DNA of 51,866 bases from Caldithrix sp. (GCA_020722815.1 DYKB01000050.1:1-51866); one strand, 5' to 3'; shown: positions 28,259 through 36,832, numbered from the stretch's first letter. Notes: a model not told the origin generated them from the letters alone. Numbers and translations are program-made.

Positions 28259-28321
28259 GCTCAGAATGACTGCGTGCCATTATTTCGTTTTTAAACGTTG
28301 AGCAGATACTAAATTAAGATG

Positions 28322-28341
28322 ATACTCAAAAATTTGAGTAT
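28322..28341. promoter_or_regulatory. 20-bp perfect palindrome upstream of the TonB-like gene
   Basis: ATACTCAAAAATTTGAGTAT is a perfect inverted repeat ending 40 bp before the chosen start at 28382. Its size and position suit an operator for a dimeric regulator or a small mRNA hairpin. There is no T-run, so it is not an obvious terminator. Confidence 0.3.
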
Positions 28342-28381
28342 TTAATGGTAGAATTTTGTTATGAATAGATGGGGGGAACGT

Positions 28382-29449
28382 ATGGTGAAGACACTAGAAA
28401 TTGGTAAAAGCAATCTGGTACATGTTGATAATGAAAAAAAGATTACAACCCTGTTGACAATCGTCTTGCTGCTTATTGTTTATTTTATTTTACATATCAT
28501 GCATGTACCCACCAAGCCCCAAAAAAAGAACGATATTCCCGCAATCGATATCCTTTTTGAGAAATATCGGCCGGAAACCGTGTTTACGATTCCGACACCC
28601 CGACCCGATCCATTGAAAATTACATCGGAATCAATTCTTCCACAACCCGTTGATCCGATACCCCAACCGACAGTACCGGATTTACAGGATCAGTTAGAAG
28701 AACTGTTTCGACCAGTGAAGTCGCCCGAAGTGAAATTGGACCGCCAATTCACAGAGGATCCGAAGCGCAAGGATATTTTGTTGGCACAAAATGATCTTTC
28801 TGACCTTGAGCGGTCGATGTCCCGTTCGATTGCGGATGATACCGATCCCCGAAATTTGGTTCGAGTTCCGATTCAACGAAATATGAATACTCATATCGAG
28901 GCAGCACCAGCGAATACTTCCATTCGAACGAAACGAACTGTCTATGTAATGGATGACGGGGATCCGAAAAAAATAATTGAGAAGAAAGACTCAAATCCGA
29001 TCCGCAAAATCAAAATTATGCCAATTCAGGAATTGCCCAAGTTACAAACACAAATTCCTCAAATTTTGAAGAAACTTAGTGAATGGATGAAACGGAATCC
29101 AACGCCACTACCGGATGCTGCTAAAAAATTTATGGAATATAAATCAAATGACTTGACATCGCGGGTGGAATTTGAAATTGATGGCCGGGTTTTTGAAATT
29201 TACTTGTTGTGTATCGAAAATATCTATGAAATTAAAATTTGCTTAATAGAAGGAAGACAAACCACGTTACTAAAAGATCAGGGTTTCACCCAAACGAGTC
29301 ATTTTTTAAGAACAGGGACAGTACATCGCACACGAAATGAAATTTTGGCTTTTGGAACAGAACAAAAACCAGCCTCCAAACGAGAAACCCAGGAATTTTA
29401 TCAAATTTTTCTTTCCTGGTGGAAAAGTACAGGAATGGATGATAAATAA
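28382..29449 (+). CDS. Single-TM periplasmic protein of TonB/TolA-like architecture
   Basis: About 355 residues. The start at ATG 28382 is preferred because GGGGGAAC lies just before it; ATG 28361 has no such site. It has a cytoplasmic N-terminus of about 20 residues, one TM at about 22-42 (LLTIVLLLIVYFILHIMHV), then a long Pro-rich and charged periplasmic stretch with PTPRPDP and PQPVDPIPQPTVPD, and a C-terminal folded region from about residue 255 (RVEFEIDGRVFEIYLLC...). The layout matches TonB, TolA and GldM-type energy transducers, but the C-terminus does not show the TonB signature, so this is architectural similarity only. Its position after ExbB/ExbD/ExbD makes it the most likely transducer of that channel. 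Confidence 0.5.
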   Translation: MVKTLEIGKSNLVHVDNEKKITTLLTIVLLLIVYFILHIMHVPTKPQKKNDIPAIDILFEKYRPETVFTIPTPRPDPLKITSESILPQPVDPIPQPTVPDLQDQLEELFRPVKSPEVKLDRQFTEDPKRKDILLAQNDLSDLERSMSRSIADDTDPRNLVRVPIQRNMNTHIEAAPANTSIRTKRTVYVMDDGDPKKIIEKKDSNPIRKIKIMPIQELPKLQTQIPQILKKLSEWMKRNPTPLPDAAKKFMEYKSNDLTSRVEFEIDGRVFEIYLLCIENIYEIKICLIEGRQTTLLKDQGFTQTSHFLRTGTVHRTRNEILAFGTEQKPASKRETQEFYQIFLSWWKSTGMDDK

Positions 29450-29503
29450 ATGTTTTTCATAGAAGTTGGTGTTTTTTGTATTGATTTGAATCGGGAGTAC
29501 ACC

Positions 29504-31075
29504 ATGAATAGCTTAAAGTTATGGGGATTATTATTATTTTCCGGCGTATTAGTGGGTATTTTGCTAAATGGCTGTGGAACAACATCTGGTAAAAGACCAC
29601 CTGTCATCTTTCCACCGGGGGTAGATAGTCTGGTTGCGATCCGATCCGATTCTTTGATTGACAGTCTTTTTGTTGGACCGAAAAGTCAGCTCAAGGCGCA
29701 GGATTTAACTGGCCAGGGCAAAGTAAAAGTCGATCGCAGTGATTCGCTGTGGAATCTGATTGAAGCCAAACGCGATTCTCAAAAGGCCATTCCTGCCGAC
29801 ACACAAAAACGTTCGGCTGATTCGCGGCAGGAGGGTACCCAGAAAATAAAATCAGCAATCAGTAAATTTCAAAACATGCCGGCGGATTCGGTAAATCGAC
29901 AGATTATTCAAACTGAAATTTACAAATTACTTGAAGAAGCCCAGCGTTTGTTTGAACAGGCACTGGTTGACAATCCTTTTGATGAAGAAACTAAAACCTG
30001 GTTAGCGAAAGTTTATCAATTAATGGCTACGCGATTTCAGGAAACGAAAAAGTATGAACGAGGGATTGATGTCCTCAAAGGATTGATTCGCATGAATCGC
30101 GGTGAACCGGTTCTCTACTTCAAATTAGGTACAAATTATTATTTTCTGAAACGTTGGGCAGAAGCTTATCAGAATTTTAAACAAGCCGAAAAAGTTTTAC
30201 TGGCGGTAACACCGCTTGAAATTCGGGATATTCCTGCTGATAGTTCAGGTTTGATCCAGAAAATGAAATCAGTGCCGGTCGATACTGGAAAATTATTTAA
30301 CTATATATTTTTTCAGGCAGATACGAAAGCCAAGCTTTATGAAGCGGATACTGCACTGGCCTTACTGCAACGCGCCTATAATATCGCCTCGTCGGAAAAA
30401 GAGAAAAAAGATATTCTGGCGTATGTCAACTGGATTAAGTGGGATGATGGAAATATCCGCGCCAGTGAATTAAAAGACCTGTATCAGGGAATGGAACTGA
30501 AAGAAAATTACGAGGCAGCAGCAGAAGGTTACAGACAATTACTTAAGGTGCTGAAAACCGAACGGACGAAATCACAAATAAACTGGAGTATCTCGCTCCT
30601 CGAATTCATGCACCTTAATCAGCATGAGAAAGGGATAGAACGACTCTCACAGGTTATTCGCAATACGGAAAAGGACAGCCTGGGTGCCCCGAAAGATTCA
30701 ACTTATAAGCAATATTTTAAAGACTACGGCGCCATGTGCTATAATATGGGGGTGAAGCATGTCAGTAACATGCCACGCGTGGCGTTTATGTATTTTATGC
30801 AAGCCGTAACGATCGATTGCCCCATTCGGGGAAAAAGTTATCTGGAATTGGCAAAACTATCCGTGAATAATCCCCAAAAAGTCATCGAAATGTGCCACCA
30901 GGCGTTGGTATTTGCCAGTCAATTGTCAACCAATGAAAAAATTCAGGCTTATCGTTTACTGGTCGAAGGATACAAACGAAAAGGTGAAATTGAAAAGGCA
31001 AAAGAGTATTTTGTAAAGTGGAAATTGTTGGATACAAAAGCAAAAGAAGAAAATAGTGAGCAAAATCATGGCTAA
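29504..31075 (+). CDS. TPR-type lipoprotein
   Basis: About 523 residues from ATG 29504, chosen because GGGAG lies before it and the lipoprotein signal (LLLFSGVLVGILLNGC, lipobox LLNGC) starts there; the upstream in-frame ATG at 29450 would put 18 mostly uncharged residues in front. A Ser/Asp/Lys-rich linker (about 25-130) precedes TPR-like helices from about 135 to the end (EEAQRLFEQALVDNPFDEET, YERGIDVLKGLIRMNRGEP, YKRKGEIEKAKEYFVKW). It probably sits in the inner leaflet of the outer membrane as a scaffold. The stop overlaps the next gene by 8 nt (ATGGCTAA), so the two are translationally coupled, and they close the ExbB/ExbD cluster. Confidence 0.72.
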   Translation: MNSLKLWGLLLFSGVLVGILLNGCGTTSGKRPPVIFPPGVDSLVAIRSDSLIDSLFVGPKSQLKAQDLTGQGKVKVDRSDSLWNLIEAKRDSQKAIPADTQKRSADSRQEGTQKIKSAISKFQNMPADSVNRQIIQTEIYKLLEEAQRLFEQALVDNPFDEETKTWLAKVYQLMATRFQETKKYERGIDVLKGLIRMNRGEPVLYFKLGTNYYFLKRWAEAYQNFKQAEKVLLAVTPLEIRDIPADSSGLIQKMKSVPVDTGKLFNYIFFQADTKAKLYEADTALALLQRAYNIASSEKEKKDILAYVNWIKWDDGNIRASELKDLYQGMELKENYEAAAEGYRQLLKVLKTERTKSQINWSISLLEFMHLNQHEKGIERLSQVIRNTEKDSLGAPKDSTYKQYFKDYGAMCYNMGVKHVSNMPRVAFMYFMQAVTIDCPIRGKSYLELAKLSVNNPQKVIEMCHQALVFASQLSTNEKIQAYRLLVEGYKRKGEIEKAKEYFVKWKLLDTKAKEENSEQNHG

Positions 31076-31805
31076 AAAGTCATTTTTCATAATTTTAATT
31101 TTATTATTAATCATTCCCTGTCAAAAAATCAATTTTCTCACGGCTGGACCTGTCGGAAAAGAAGTCGTTCAGGTCAATCGTGAAATTTCATCCGTGGCGA
31201 ATATTATTGATCGGGATTTAATTCAGACAATTCTTGATCAATGTCTTATTCCGGAAAGCGATGTCATCAAGATGGAAATCATTGATGTGAATCAAAATGG
31301 CTATGGGGAAAAAGATATCGCCCGGTTGTCGCCGTCGGGAAATGTTTATGTGCTGGAAAAAATTTCCACCGAAGTTCAGAATATTATGGATAGCTGGGGC
31401 TTTCAGGCTAATTTTCAAATTACCGGTGCGAATCGAATACCCGCCGTCTATGATAGTATTGAAACTGATCGGGCATTATATTCCATTTTTTCCACACTTC
31501 TTCGCGGTCTGAATCGTAATTATCATGATTATCCCATCAAAATTCGCTTTGAACGTGACAGCGTTGGTGTTATTTTTGAAATGTGGGGATATAATCCAGA
31601 TCATATTGAGCATGATAAACCCGAACCATTTATGCCTGATTCGGTGATTACCTATGATATTTTCCATGTTTTTCATGATGATACATTAATCAATTTTGAC
31701 AGTACCCTTTATGATGTTATCCACATTCACTATCAGAATATCGATACGGTTTTTGTGGGGCGTCAATTTCAAAAATCACAAATTTTAAATACAAAAAATA
31801 AATAG
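31068..31805 (+). CDS. Exported protein of unknown function, last gene of the ExbB/ExbD cluster
   Basis: About 245 residues from ATG 31068 (GTG 31056 is an alternative). The signal peptide is MAKKSFFIILILLLIIPC followed by a hydrophobic stretch. I recognise no domain. The mature part is rich in Asp, Ile and His (PDHIEHDKPEPFMPDSV, VFHDDTLINFDS, VIHIHYQN) with no TM, so it is likely periplasmic or surface-exposed. It overlaps the TPR lipoprotein gene by 8 nt, implying coupled synthesis and a shared complex. A strong terminator follows 45 bp after the stop, ending the transcription unit. Confidence 0.6.
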   Translation: MAKKSFFIILILLLIIPCQKINFLTAGPVGKEVVQVNREISSVANIIDRDLIQTILDQCLIPESDVIKMEIIDVNQNGYGEKDIARLSPSGNVYVLEKISTEVQNIMDSWGFQANFQITGANRIPAVYDSIETDRALYSIFSTLLRGLNRNYHDYPIKIRFERDSVGVIFEMWGYNPDHIEHDKPEPFMPDSVITYDIFHVFHDDTLINFDSTLYDVIHIHYQNIDTVFVGRQFQKSQILNTKNK

Positions 31806-31850
31806 ACGCGGTTAAATGTCAAAAAAAGTCTAAAATTGTCTCCTTTTAAG

Positions 31851-31882
31851 AAAAAGAGCTACCAGATGGTAGCTCTTTTTTG
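31851..31882 (+). terminator. Strong intrinsic terminator closing the ExbB/ExbD cluster
   Basis: The perfect stem AGAGCTACC/GGTAGCTCT has a four-base loop and is followed by TTTTTT; AAAA precedes the stem, so it could also work in reverse. It lies 45 bp after the stop at 31805. Confidence 0.9.
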
Positions 31883-32340
31883 TTAACATGAAATCCGATA
31901 ACAAGTTTTGGATCAATTCAGGAGTTCAGCACCTTTATAGGCTGAAAAGTATAAGAGTATTGCACTTCTTATTTTTAATAAAATAAATATGTTAGCCATT
32001 GAATAAGACCTAACAGAATATTTTTTTCACAATTTCAGGAACCATTTTATGAATTCCCCTGTTTCTTTTGGGAATTTTAAGATTCATTAACCGGCATGGT
32101 CGCGTAAATTCAGTTTTCGTTAGAAATTTTTTTAAAAAAAATGTAAATATAAATCATAATCGACCGTCTAATAAGTGTTGAAGGTATGGTGTAATGCAGG
32201 AGTAAATTAGTTTGATGAACCAGTATCACCGGGATGATGAGGAACTAATACCATTGAATTTCGTATACATAAAAGAGATGTCGGATGGTATCTCTGCCGG
32301 TGCTTTTCAAAAAATATAAATCGATGAGGAGGAATTTAAA
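31883..32340. other. Intergenic region with structured leader
   Basis: The region is AT-rich with no ORF or repeat-family member. Its right end forms the possible folded leader at 32227-32302, and the strong ribosome-binding site GAGGAGG (32326-32332) sits eight bases before the ATG of the next gene. I could not pick a convincing promoter. Confidence 0.45.
32227..32302 (+). promoter_or_regulatory. Possible structured 5' leader with mutually exclusive stems
   Basis: CACCGG (32227-32232) can pair with CCGGTG (32297-32302). Inside, ATACCAT (32248-32254) can pair with ATGGTAT (32285-32291). Alternatively AGAGAT (32274-32279) pairs with ATCTCT (32290-32295), which overlaps and excludes the former. 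A following CTTTTC is only a weak T-run. The arrangement resembles an RNA switch or attenuator, but I recognise no known riboswitch consensus. Confidence 0.3.
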
Positions 32341-33354
32341 ATGCTAAAAAAATTAATTAAACGGAGTGTTTTTCTGGTTCTACTGCTATTTTCCCTCCTG
32401 CTGGTTGGCTGTTACACACAGCTTGATCGACCAGATGTCGAAATAGAGGATGAATATGCCGAAGAAGTGGACGATGACTCCACCGAGGAATATTATAGTG
32501 AAGATGAGCTGGATGATACACAACATATTGTTGAATATAATGTTTATTATGATTCCTGGAATGACTATCCGATCTATTGTCGGCCATTAAATCGATGGGA
32601 CGCCTTGTTACTGTTTCCGACCTACGATCCCTGGTTAAATTGGTATGCCTGGTATCCGCATTATGGATATGCCAGAAGTTGGTATGCCGGTGGCTGGTAT
32701 GATCCTTATTGGTACAGCTATCATCATTATGGACCACGCTGGCGCTGGGATAGTTATTATTACGGGCAACCTTCCTGGGGCTGGCGTTATGAGGCACGAC
32801 CGGATTTTAAACAAAGAAATTTTGGTCAACGCATGCTTCCTTCATCGCATATCGCACAAAGAACCGGTGAAAGACGTTTTGCTCGCGATGATATGAATAC
32901 AATTAGCAATTCACGACGATTTGTTAACACCGACCATTCTGCGGTAAGCTCGCTTTCCAAACGTTCAACTCCTACGATGACGGATAGAGAACGCGTCAAA
33001 AGAACCAGTTCAAATCGCAATGTTTCGGATACCCGTGTTACCCCTCGGACCCGAACGAATAAATCAAGTTCCAGTGCGGTGACAATTCATAAAAATCGAA
33101 GTAATAATAAACCGCCGTCAACTTTCAAGCGTAGCTCCAGTTATTTCGGTTCTTCGTCCCGACGAAGTTCCTCGAGCAGTTCAACACTCAGTAGCAGTCG
33201 TTCCTCATCGCGAGGTTCCTCATATTCAGGTTCCACTTCAAAATCATCCAGTAGTGGTTCCTCCAGTTCTGGTTCTTCCTCCTCATCCAGATCGAGCTCT
33301 GGTTCAGGCTCCAGTTCGAGTTCCTCCAAACGCAGTTCATCTGGAAGAAGATAA
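32341..33354 (+). CDS. Lipoprotein with Tyr/Trp-rich centre and Ser/Arg-rich tail
   Basis: The 337-residue protein has a lipoprotein signal (VFLVLLLFSLLLVGC). An acidic stretch follows (EIEDEYAEEVDDDSTEEYYSED), then about residues 75-155 are extraordinarily rich in Tyr, Trp, Gly and Pro (WLNWYAWYPHYGYA, GGWYDPYWYSYHHYGPRW). A basic middle leads to a tail of about 85 residues made almost only of Ser with Arg, Gly and Lys. No family is recognised. Aromatic/Gly low complexity and Ser tails occur in matrix, adhesive or phase-separating surface proteins; that role is inference. A very strong ribosome-binding site (GAGGAGG) suggests high expression. Confidence 0.6.
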   Translation: MLKKLIKRSVFLVLLLFSLLLVGCYTQLDRPDVEIEDEYAEEVDDDSTEEYYSEDELDDTQHIVEYNVYYDSWNDYPIYCRPLNRWDALLLFPTYDPWLNWYAWYPHYGYARSWYAGGWYDPYWYSYHHYGPRWRWDSYYYGQPSWGWRYEARPDFKQRNFGQRMLPSSHIAQRTGERRFARDDMNTISNSRRFVNTDHSAVSSLSKRSTPTMTDRERVKRTSSNRNVSDTRVTPRTRTNKSSSSAVTIHKNRSNNKPPSTFKRSSSYFGSSSRRSSSSSSTLSSSRSSSRGSSYSGSTSKSSSSGSSSSGSSSSSRSSSGSGSSSSSSKRSSSGRR

Positions 33355-33535
33355 ATTCAGGACACAGAAGACGATGAGTTCTAAACTGAAAGGGATTTTA
33401 TTTTGTGAGGGTGACAAATTATTTCAGCATAATCCCGTTCTAGGGTATTTTCAGGCTTAAAGGTAGTATTCCTGACAAAAAAATGGATTTGTTCATTAAT
33501 TTTGACATTAATAATTAATATCACCGGAGAATTCT

Positions 33536-34915
33536 ATGCTAGAACATAAACTTTTAAGGGGAGTTCTTTTTTTACTAATGTTGAGTTTTTTAGGCACGGA
33601 TGTACTTCAGGCTCAGAGCGAACTAAATGTACGCGGTCGTAGCTGGGGGATCGGTGCGCGGGCGCTTGGTATGGGGGGGGCATTCTCTTCGGTGGCTGAT
33701 GATTACTCTGCCACGTACTGGAATCCAGCCGGGCTGGCGCTCATTCGACGGATGGAATTTTTGACCTCATTTCCACATTTAAAATATCAAAATACGGCTT
33801 CCTATAAATCCTATCTGGCTGAAAGAAATGAAAATTTTACCAAAATGGATGCGCTGGGTTTCGTATTTCCAATTCCAACTTACCGGGGAAGTCTTGTTTT
33901 CGCCTTTGGCTATAATCGGACGCGGTTATATGATTCCGGATTCAACTTCTCCTGGTTCAATCCGACTGGCACCATCGAAAATCCGGAAGATGATAATGAC
34001 CTGATGACGGAATCCTGGGATGAACTCGAACGGGGTCACCTGGGACAATATGTGGCCTCTGGCGCAATCGATGTGTCACCAAATCTTTCATGCGGCGCTT
34101 CTATAAATTGGTGGCGGGGTAAAAACGAATTTCAAAGTTTATACACCGCAAAGGATGATTCCAATTTATGGGATATCGAGAAAAGCGATGGAAATGAAGT
34201 ATTTTTATGGGATTTGGACTCGTATGGCTGGGATGATGTGATTACCAGTGAATTAAGTGGCATGAATTTCAAATTTGGTGCGCTTTATCGGGTGGGACGG
34301 TTGATGCGATTTTCTGGAACAGCAGAATTGCCCTATTCGATGAAGATTAAAGAAAATTCAACCAGTCACTATAAAGAAACGTATCTCGACAGGCAGGCGT
34401 ATGAGGAAAAAAGTGATTTTAGCTTTGATTATAAAATAAAAACCCCATTTAAAATTGGTGGGGGCGCGTCAGTTTATCTCCCGCAGATTGTATTAGCGGC
34501 AGGTGCCGAGTATGTGGACTGGAGCCAGATGGAATATGAAACCGATCCGCCGTTTTCAAAAGTTAATGGTGATGATTCAACAAAAACCGAGATCAATCGG
34601 GATCTTCGAAATAAATACCGGGCCGTCACCCGAATCCGTCTGGGTGGAGAATTTACGGTTCCATTTTTGAATATTCAACTCCGGGCCGGTACATTTTTGG
34701 AGCCTTCGCCGTTTAAAAATGCGGATAAGGATAGTGATCGGAAATACTTTACGCTGGGAGCGGGGCTTCTACTGGATAAACAGATGAAACTGGATGTGGC
34801 CTGGGTTCGGGGTAGCTCGAAAAATACATCATCAGCTTTCACGAAAGATATTCGGCCTTTAGTTGAAGATATCACACTAAATCAATTTGAAGTTTCGCTG
34901 GCCATTCGGTTTTAA
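33536..34915 (+). CDS. FadL/OmpP1-like outer-membrane transport protein
   Basis: The 459-residue protein has a signal peptide ending near LQAQ and the family's N-terminal hatch-like segment: RGRSWGIGARALGMGGAFSS, then VADDYSATYWNPAGLAL, the hallmark 'GMGGA...D..A.YWNPAGL' of FadL-type barrels and of related UPF0164/PorV-like proteins. Amphipathic strands follow to a C-terminal Phe. FadL proteins import hydrophobic compounds; PorV-like relatives carry T9SS substrates. Length and strand pattern fit either, so the substrate is open. CCGGAG lies seven bases before the ATG. Its neighbours are lipoproteins of unknown function. Confidence 0.72.
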   Translation: MLEHKLLRGVLFLLMLSFLGTDVLQAQSELNVRGRSWGIGARALGMGGAFSSVADDYSATYWNPAGLALIRRMEFLTSFPHLKYQNTASYKSYLAERNENFTKMDALGFVFPIPTYRGSLVFAFGYNRTRLYDSGFNFSWFNPTGTIENPEDDNDLMTESWDELERGHLGQYVASGAIDVSPNLSCGASINWWRGKNEFQSLYTAKDDSNLWDIEKSDGNEVFLWDLDSYGWDDVITSELSGMNFKFGALYRVGRLMRFSGTAELPYSMKIKENSTSHYKETYLDRQAYEEKSDFSFDYKIKTPFKIGGGASVYLPQIVLAAGAEYVDWSQMEYETDPPFSKVNGDDSTKTEINRDLRNKYRAVTRIRLGGEFTVPFLNIQLRAGTFLEPSPFKNADKDSDRKYFTLGAGLLLDKQMKLDVAWVRGSSKNTSSAFTKDIRPLVEDITLNQFEVSLAIRF

Positions 34916-35011
34916 AAACACTGATTAATGTAAGGCTTCAGTTGAAAATTTTTGCAAAATATAAATTTGGGATCTTGTCGATTTGGCTTTTAACTGGAAG
35001 GTGATTATTCA

Positions 35012-36085
35012 ATGAAAAAAATATATTTAATTGCCGTCCTGGTAGTTGCGGCATTTTTGTATAGTTGTGCTGCCTCTGGCCAATTTAAAAAGAACGAGAA
35101 AGTTTCTTTAATTCTCCAGGATGGACATAAAGTTAAATGTTATGTAACTCATGTGAGTAAACAACAAATTTTTTTCCAGGCGCTCAGTGCCCGGGATGCC
35201 TATAATTATGGCGATATGCTGCTGGTGGGACAGGTTCAAAAAGTTCGTCTGGCGAATAATTCCGAAATGTCGGTGGATGAATATCGCGAATATCGAAAGA
35301 ATGTTCAAAAGGCCATCATCGAATCGAATTCTTTCCAAGGCCAGAATGTTCTCTTAGACCCGCTGTATGAAAGTCTTAAGCATAAAGAAATTGATGATAT
35401 GAGTGAGAAAGAATTTCAGTACTTTTTACTCATGAAAGAACAGGAAAATCTGCAAAAAATGCGGGCGGCAGATAAAGCCGAACAAAAAGAACAATTCCAG
35501 AATTTAGAAAAGAAATTAGAGGGATTTAAAACCCCGCCATTGCCAGTTATGCCACCGCTAACCGATAAACCGGCCGTTGCGGCCATCCCGCCAGCAGTCA
35601 TTAAAGGGCCTGAAGTGACGCGTCCGCCTGTGCCGGTACCGGCTGAACCTGCCGCGACACCTGATCTGGGTGAACTGTTGGAACAGACGCAGTTATTGGG
35701 AAAATTTCTCCATCGTGTTAGCCAGCCGGGGGTAAAATTAGCCCCAGAGCAAGAAAAATTTATTCAATCTTTATTAACCTCAAAGAAATGGATTGAATTA
35801 AAAGAAAATCTGGCTTTTTATGAAGAAAAATCCCGCCAGGCAGCCGAGCGTGCTTTTGCACTCAGTCCAGTCGAATTCCAGGAAAAATTGGGATTACGTC
35901 TTAGTTCCACGGAGAAACTCGATTTCAACCCGATGTTTTCGCAATTGTATCAACTGATTGGTGATGAAATAAACGACAAAGAATATCAGCAATTATTGCA
36001 GGTATTGGGAGAAACCGGCGCGAACGCGACAAAGCAACTGCTGGTGAATTACGATGCCTGGACCTATATCAATCAGACAAAATAA
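35012..36085 (+). CDS. Lipoprotein of unknown function with proline-rich linker
   Basis: The 357-residue protein has a lipoprotein signal (IYLIAVLVVAAFLYSC). Residues about 25-85 form a small beta-rich unit (EKVSLILQDGHKVKCYVTHVS) resembling SH3/Sm-like folds often found after lipidation sites. A charged helical stretch (about 85-170) follows, then a Pro/Ala/Val linker (PPLPVMPPLTDKPAVAAIPP) and a mostly helical C-terminal domain (about 220-357). I recognise no family. GGAAGGTG precedes the ATG. It lies 96 bp after the FadL-like gene, so the two may be co-transcribed; repeat element B1 begins about 60 bp after its stop. Confidence 0.55.
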   Translation: MKKIYLIAVLVVAAFLYSCAASGQFKKNEKVSLILQDGHKVKCYVTHVSKQQIFFQALSARDAYNYGDMLLVGQVQKVRLANNSEMSVDEYREYRKNVQKAIIESNSFQGQNVLLDPLYESLKHKEIDDMSEKEFQYFLLMKEQENLQKMRAADKAEQKEQFQNLEKKLEGFKTPPLPVMPPLTDKPAVAAIPPAVIKGPEVTRPPVPVPAEPAATPDLGELLEQTQLLGKFLHRVSQPGVKLAPEQEKFIQSLLTSKKWIELKENLAFYEEKSRQAAERAFALSPVEFQEKLGLRLSSTEKLDFNPMFSQLYQLIGDEINDKEYQQLLQVLGETGANATKQLLVNYDAWTYINQTK

Positions 36086-36204
36086 TGCATCGTCAGCAAT
36101 TTGAGTAATATCCATATTACGCTTTTACCAATCCATCTCTCCATCCCATAGCCGTCAAGTTAATATTATAACTCATTAAAAAACAAATGAATAGCCATGA
36201 GCTT

Positions 36205-36352
36205 CAGAGTCTGTCCGAGAACTAACCTTGCGAGGGTTTTTGAATGGGCATAACTATATATATTGATTAAGATTTCTATTCTAATCTATATATTGTGCTG
36301 TTTTACCCCTCGCAAGGTTATTCTAGACCAATTTTCTAGTCCTCGGACCGCC
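36205..36352 (+). mobile_element. A-type short element (148 bp) nested in B1
   Basis: It is flanked by GCTT on both sides (36201-36204, 36353-36356). The ends CAGAGTCTGTCCGAGAACTA and CTAGTCCTCGGACCGCC are inverted relatives of each other and of the family A ends. Its inner arms CCTTGCGAGGG and CCCCTCGCAAGG form a second inverted pair around an AT-rich centre. The interior differs from family A proper, so it is a distinct element sharing termini. Confidence 0.65.
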
Positions 36353-36479
36353 GCTTTAGCTCGTGGATCGGATTGCCCTTAAAAAAATTTTATTGGGGGT
36401 TTTAGCCCAAAGGAGTATAAGAGCTCGGACTTAAAAGCCCGGTGATGGGGGGGGGCGCTCATTGAACCACAGGCTGAAG

Positions 36480-36635
36480 AAGGTGTCCAGGAACTAACCC
36501 GGAACGGTCATTGCGAGGAGCGTTTTGGGCGACGAAGCAATTTCCGCCGTTTTAACAGGGGATTGCGAGCCTAAAAAACAGGCTTCGGCAAAAAACGCCT
36601 CGCCATGACAATTTTTTTTAGTTCCCGGACAGCCT
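36480..36635 (+). mobile_element. Repeat family A, copy A4 (156 bp), nested in B1
   Basis: It is flanked by CTGAAG on both sides (36474-36479 and 36636-36641), a possible 6-bp target duplication. The ends AGGTGTCCAGGAACTAAC and GTTCCCGGACAGCCT are inverted repeats. The core is the GTCATTGCGAGGAGCG..GACGAAGCAA hairpin, with the inner GCCTAAAAAACAGGC stem shared with A1 and A5. Confidence 0.72.
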
Positions 36636-36762
36636 CTGAAGCTCGTGGCAATCTAATCGTAACTTATTGAAATTCAAATTGTTATCACCTTAATCTGACG
36701 GCCAGACGCTCCTTCCCCGGACATTCATTCCTGATATATTCGTAATTCCTGAAATTATTTCT

Positions 36763-36791
36763 TTGACAATTTCGTAAAAATTGTTTATATT
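36763..36791 (+). promoter_or_regulatory. Sigma-70-type promoter for the sugar ABC permease gene
   Basis: TTGACA (36763-36768), a spacer of exactly 17 bp, then TATATT (36786-36791) make a near-consensus promoter 41 bp before the permease ATG at 36833. It lies just outside element B1, so the insertion did not remove it. Confidence 0.6.
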
Positions 36792-36832
36792 CCATTTATT
36801 AAATTCCTGCAAAAGTTATTAACTTCATCAAA

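Larger units (their letters stand above)
27938..28381. other. Intergenic region containing repeat copy A3 and a 20-bp palindrome
   Basis: No gene is supported here. Open frames running through the region on both strands are read-through of the palindromic repeat at 28117-28258. A palindrome lies at 28322-28341. I see no terminator after the second ExbD gene, so transcription may continue through the repeat into the TonB-like gene. Confidence 0.55.
36147..36705 (+). mobile_element. MITE-like element family B, copy B1, carrying two nested insertions
   Basis: The ends CATAGCCGTCAAGTTAA and TTAATCTGACGGCCAG are imperfect terminal inverted repeats of the B family. The interior has the family palindromes (a broken CACGAGCT/AGCTCGTG, GGACTTAAAAGCCC, GGGTTTTAGCCC). 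Two unrelated short elements interrupt it at 36205-36352 and 36480-36635. Removing both plus one copy of each flanking duplication gives 559-152-162 = 245 bp, essentially the size of the uninterrupted copy B3 (243 bp). There is no coding capacity. Confidence 0.8.

Noticed and set aside
28082..28294. Open frames on both strands reading CHCEERFLRRSNL-like peptides
   Set aside because: They are read-through of palindromic repeat A3; such peptides are known spurious translations of this repeat type.
33141..33329. Acidic Glu/Leu-rich frame on the minus strand
   Set aside because: It is the antisense shadow of the Ser/Arg-rich tail of the lipoprotein gene.
36147..36705. Possible CRISPR-like series of palindromes
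   Set aside because: The repeated units are unevenly spaced hairpins of a MITE-like element, without constant spacers or cas genes.
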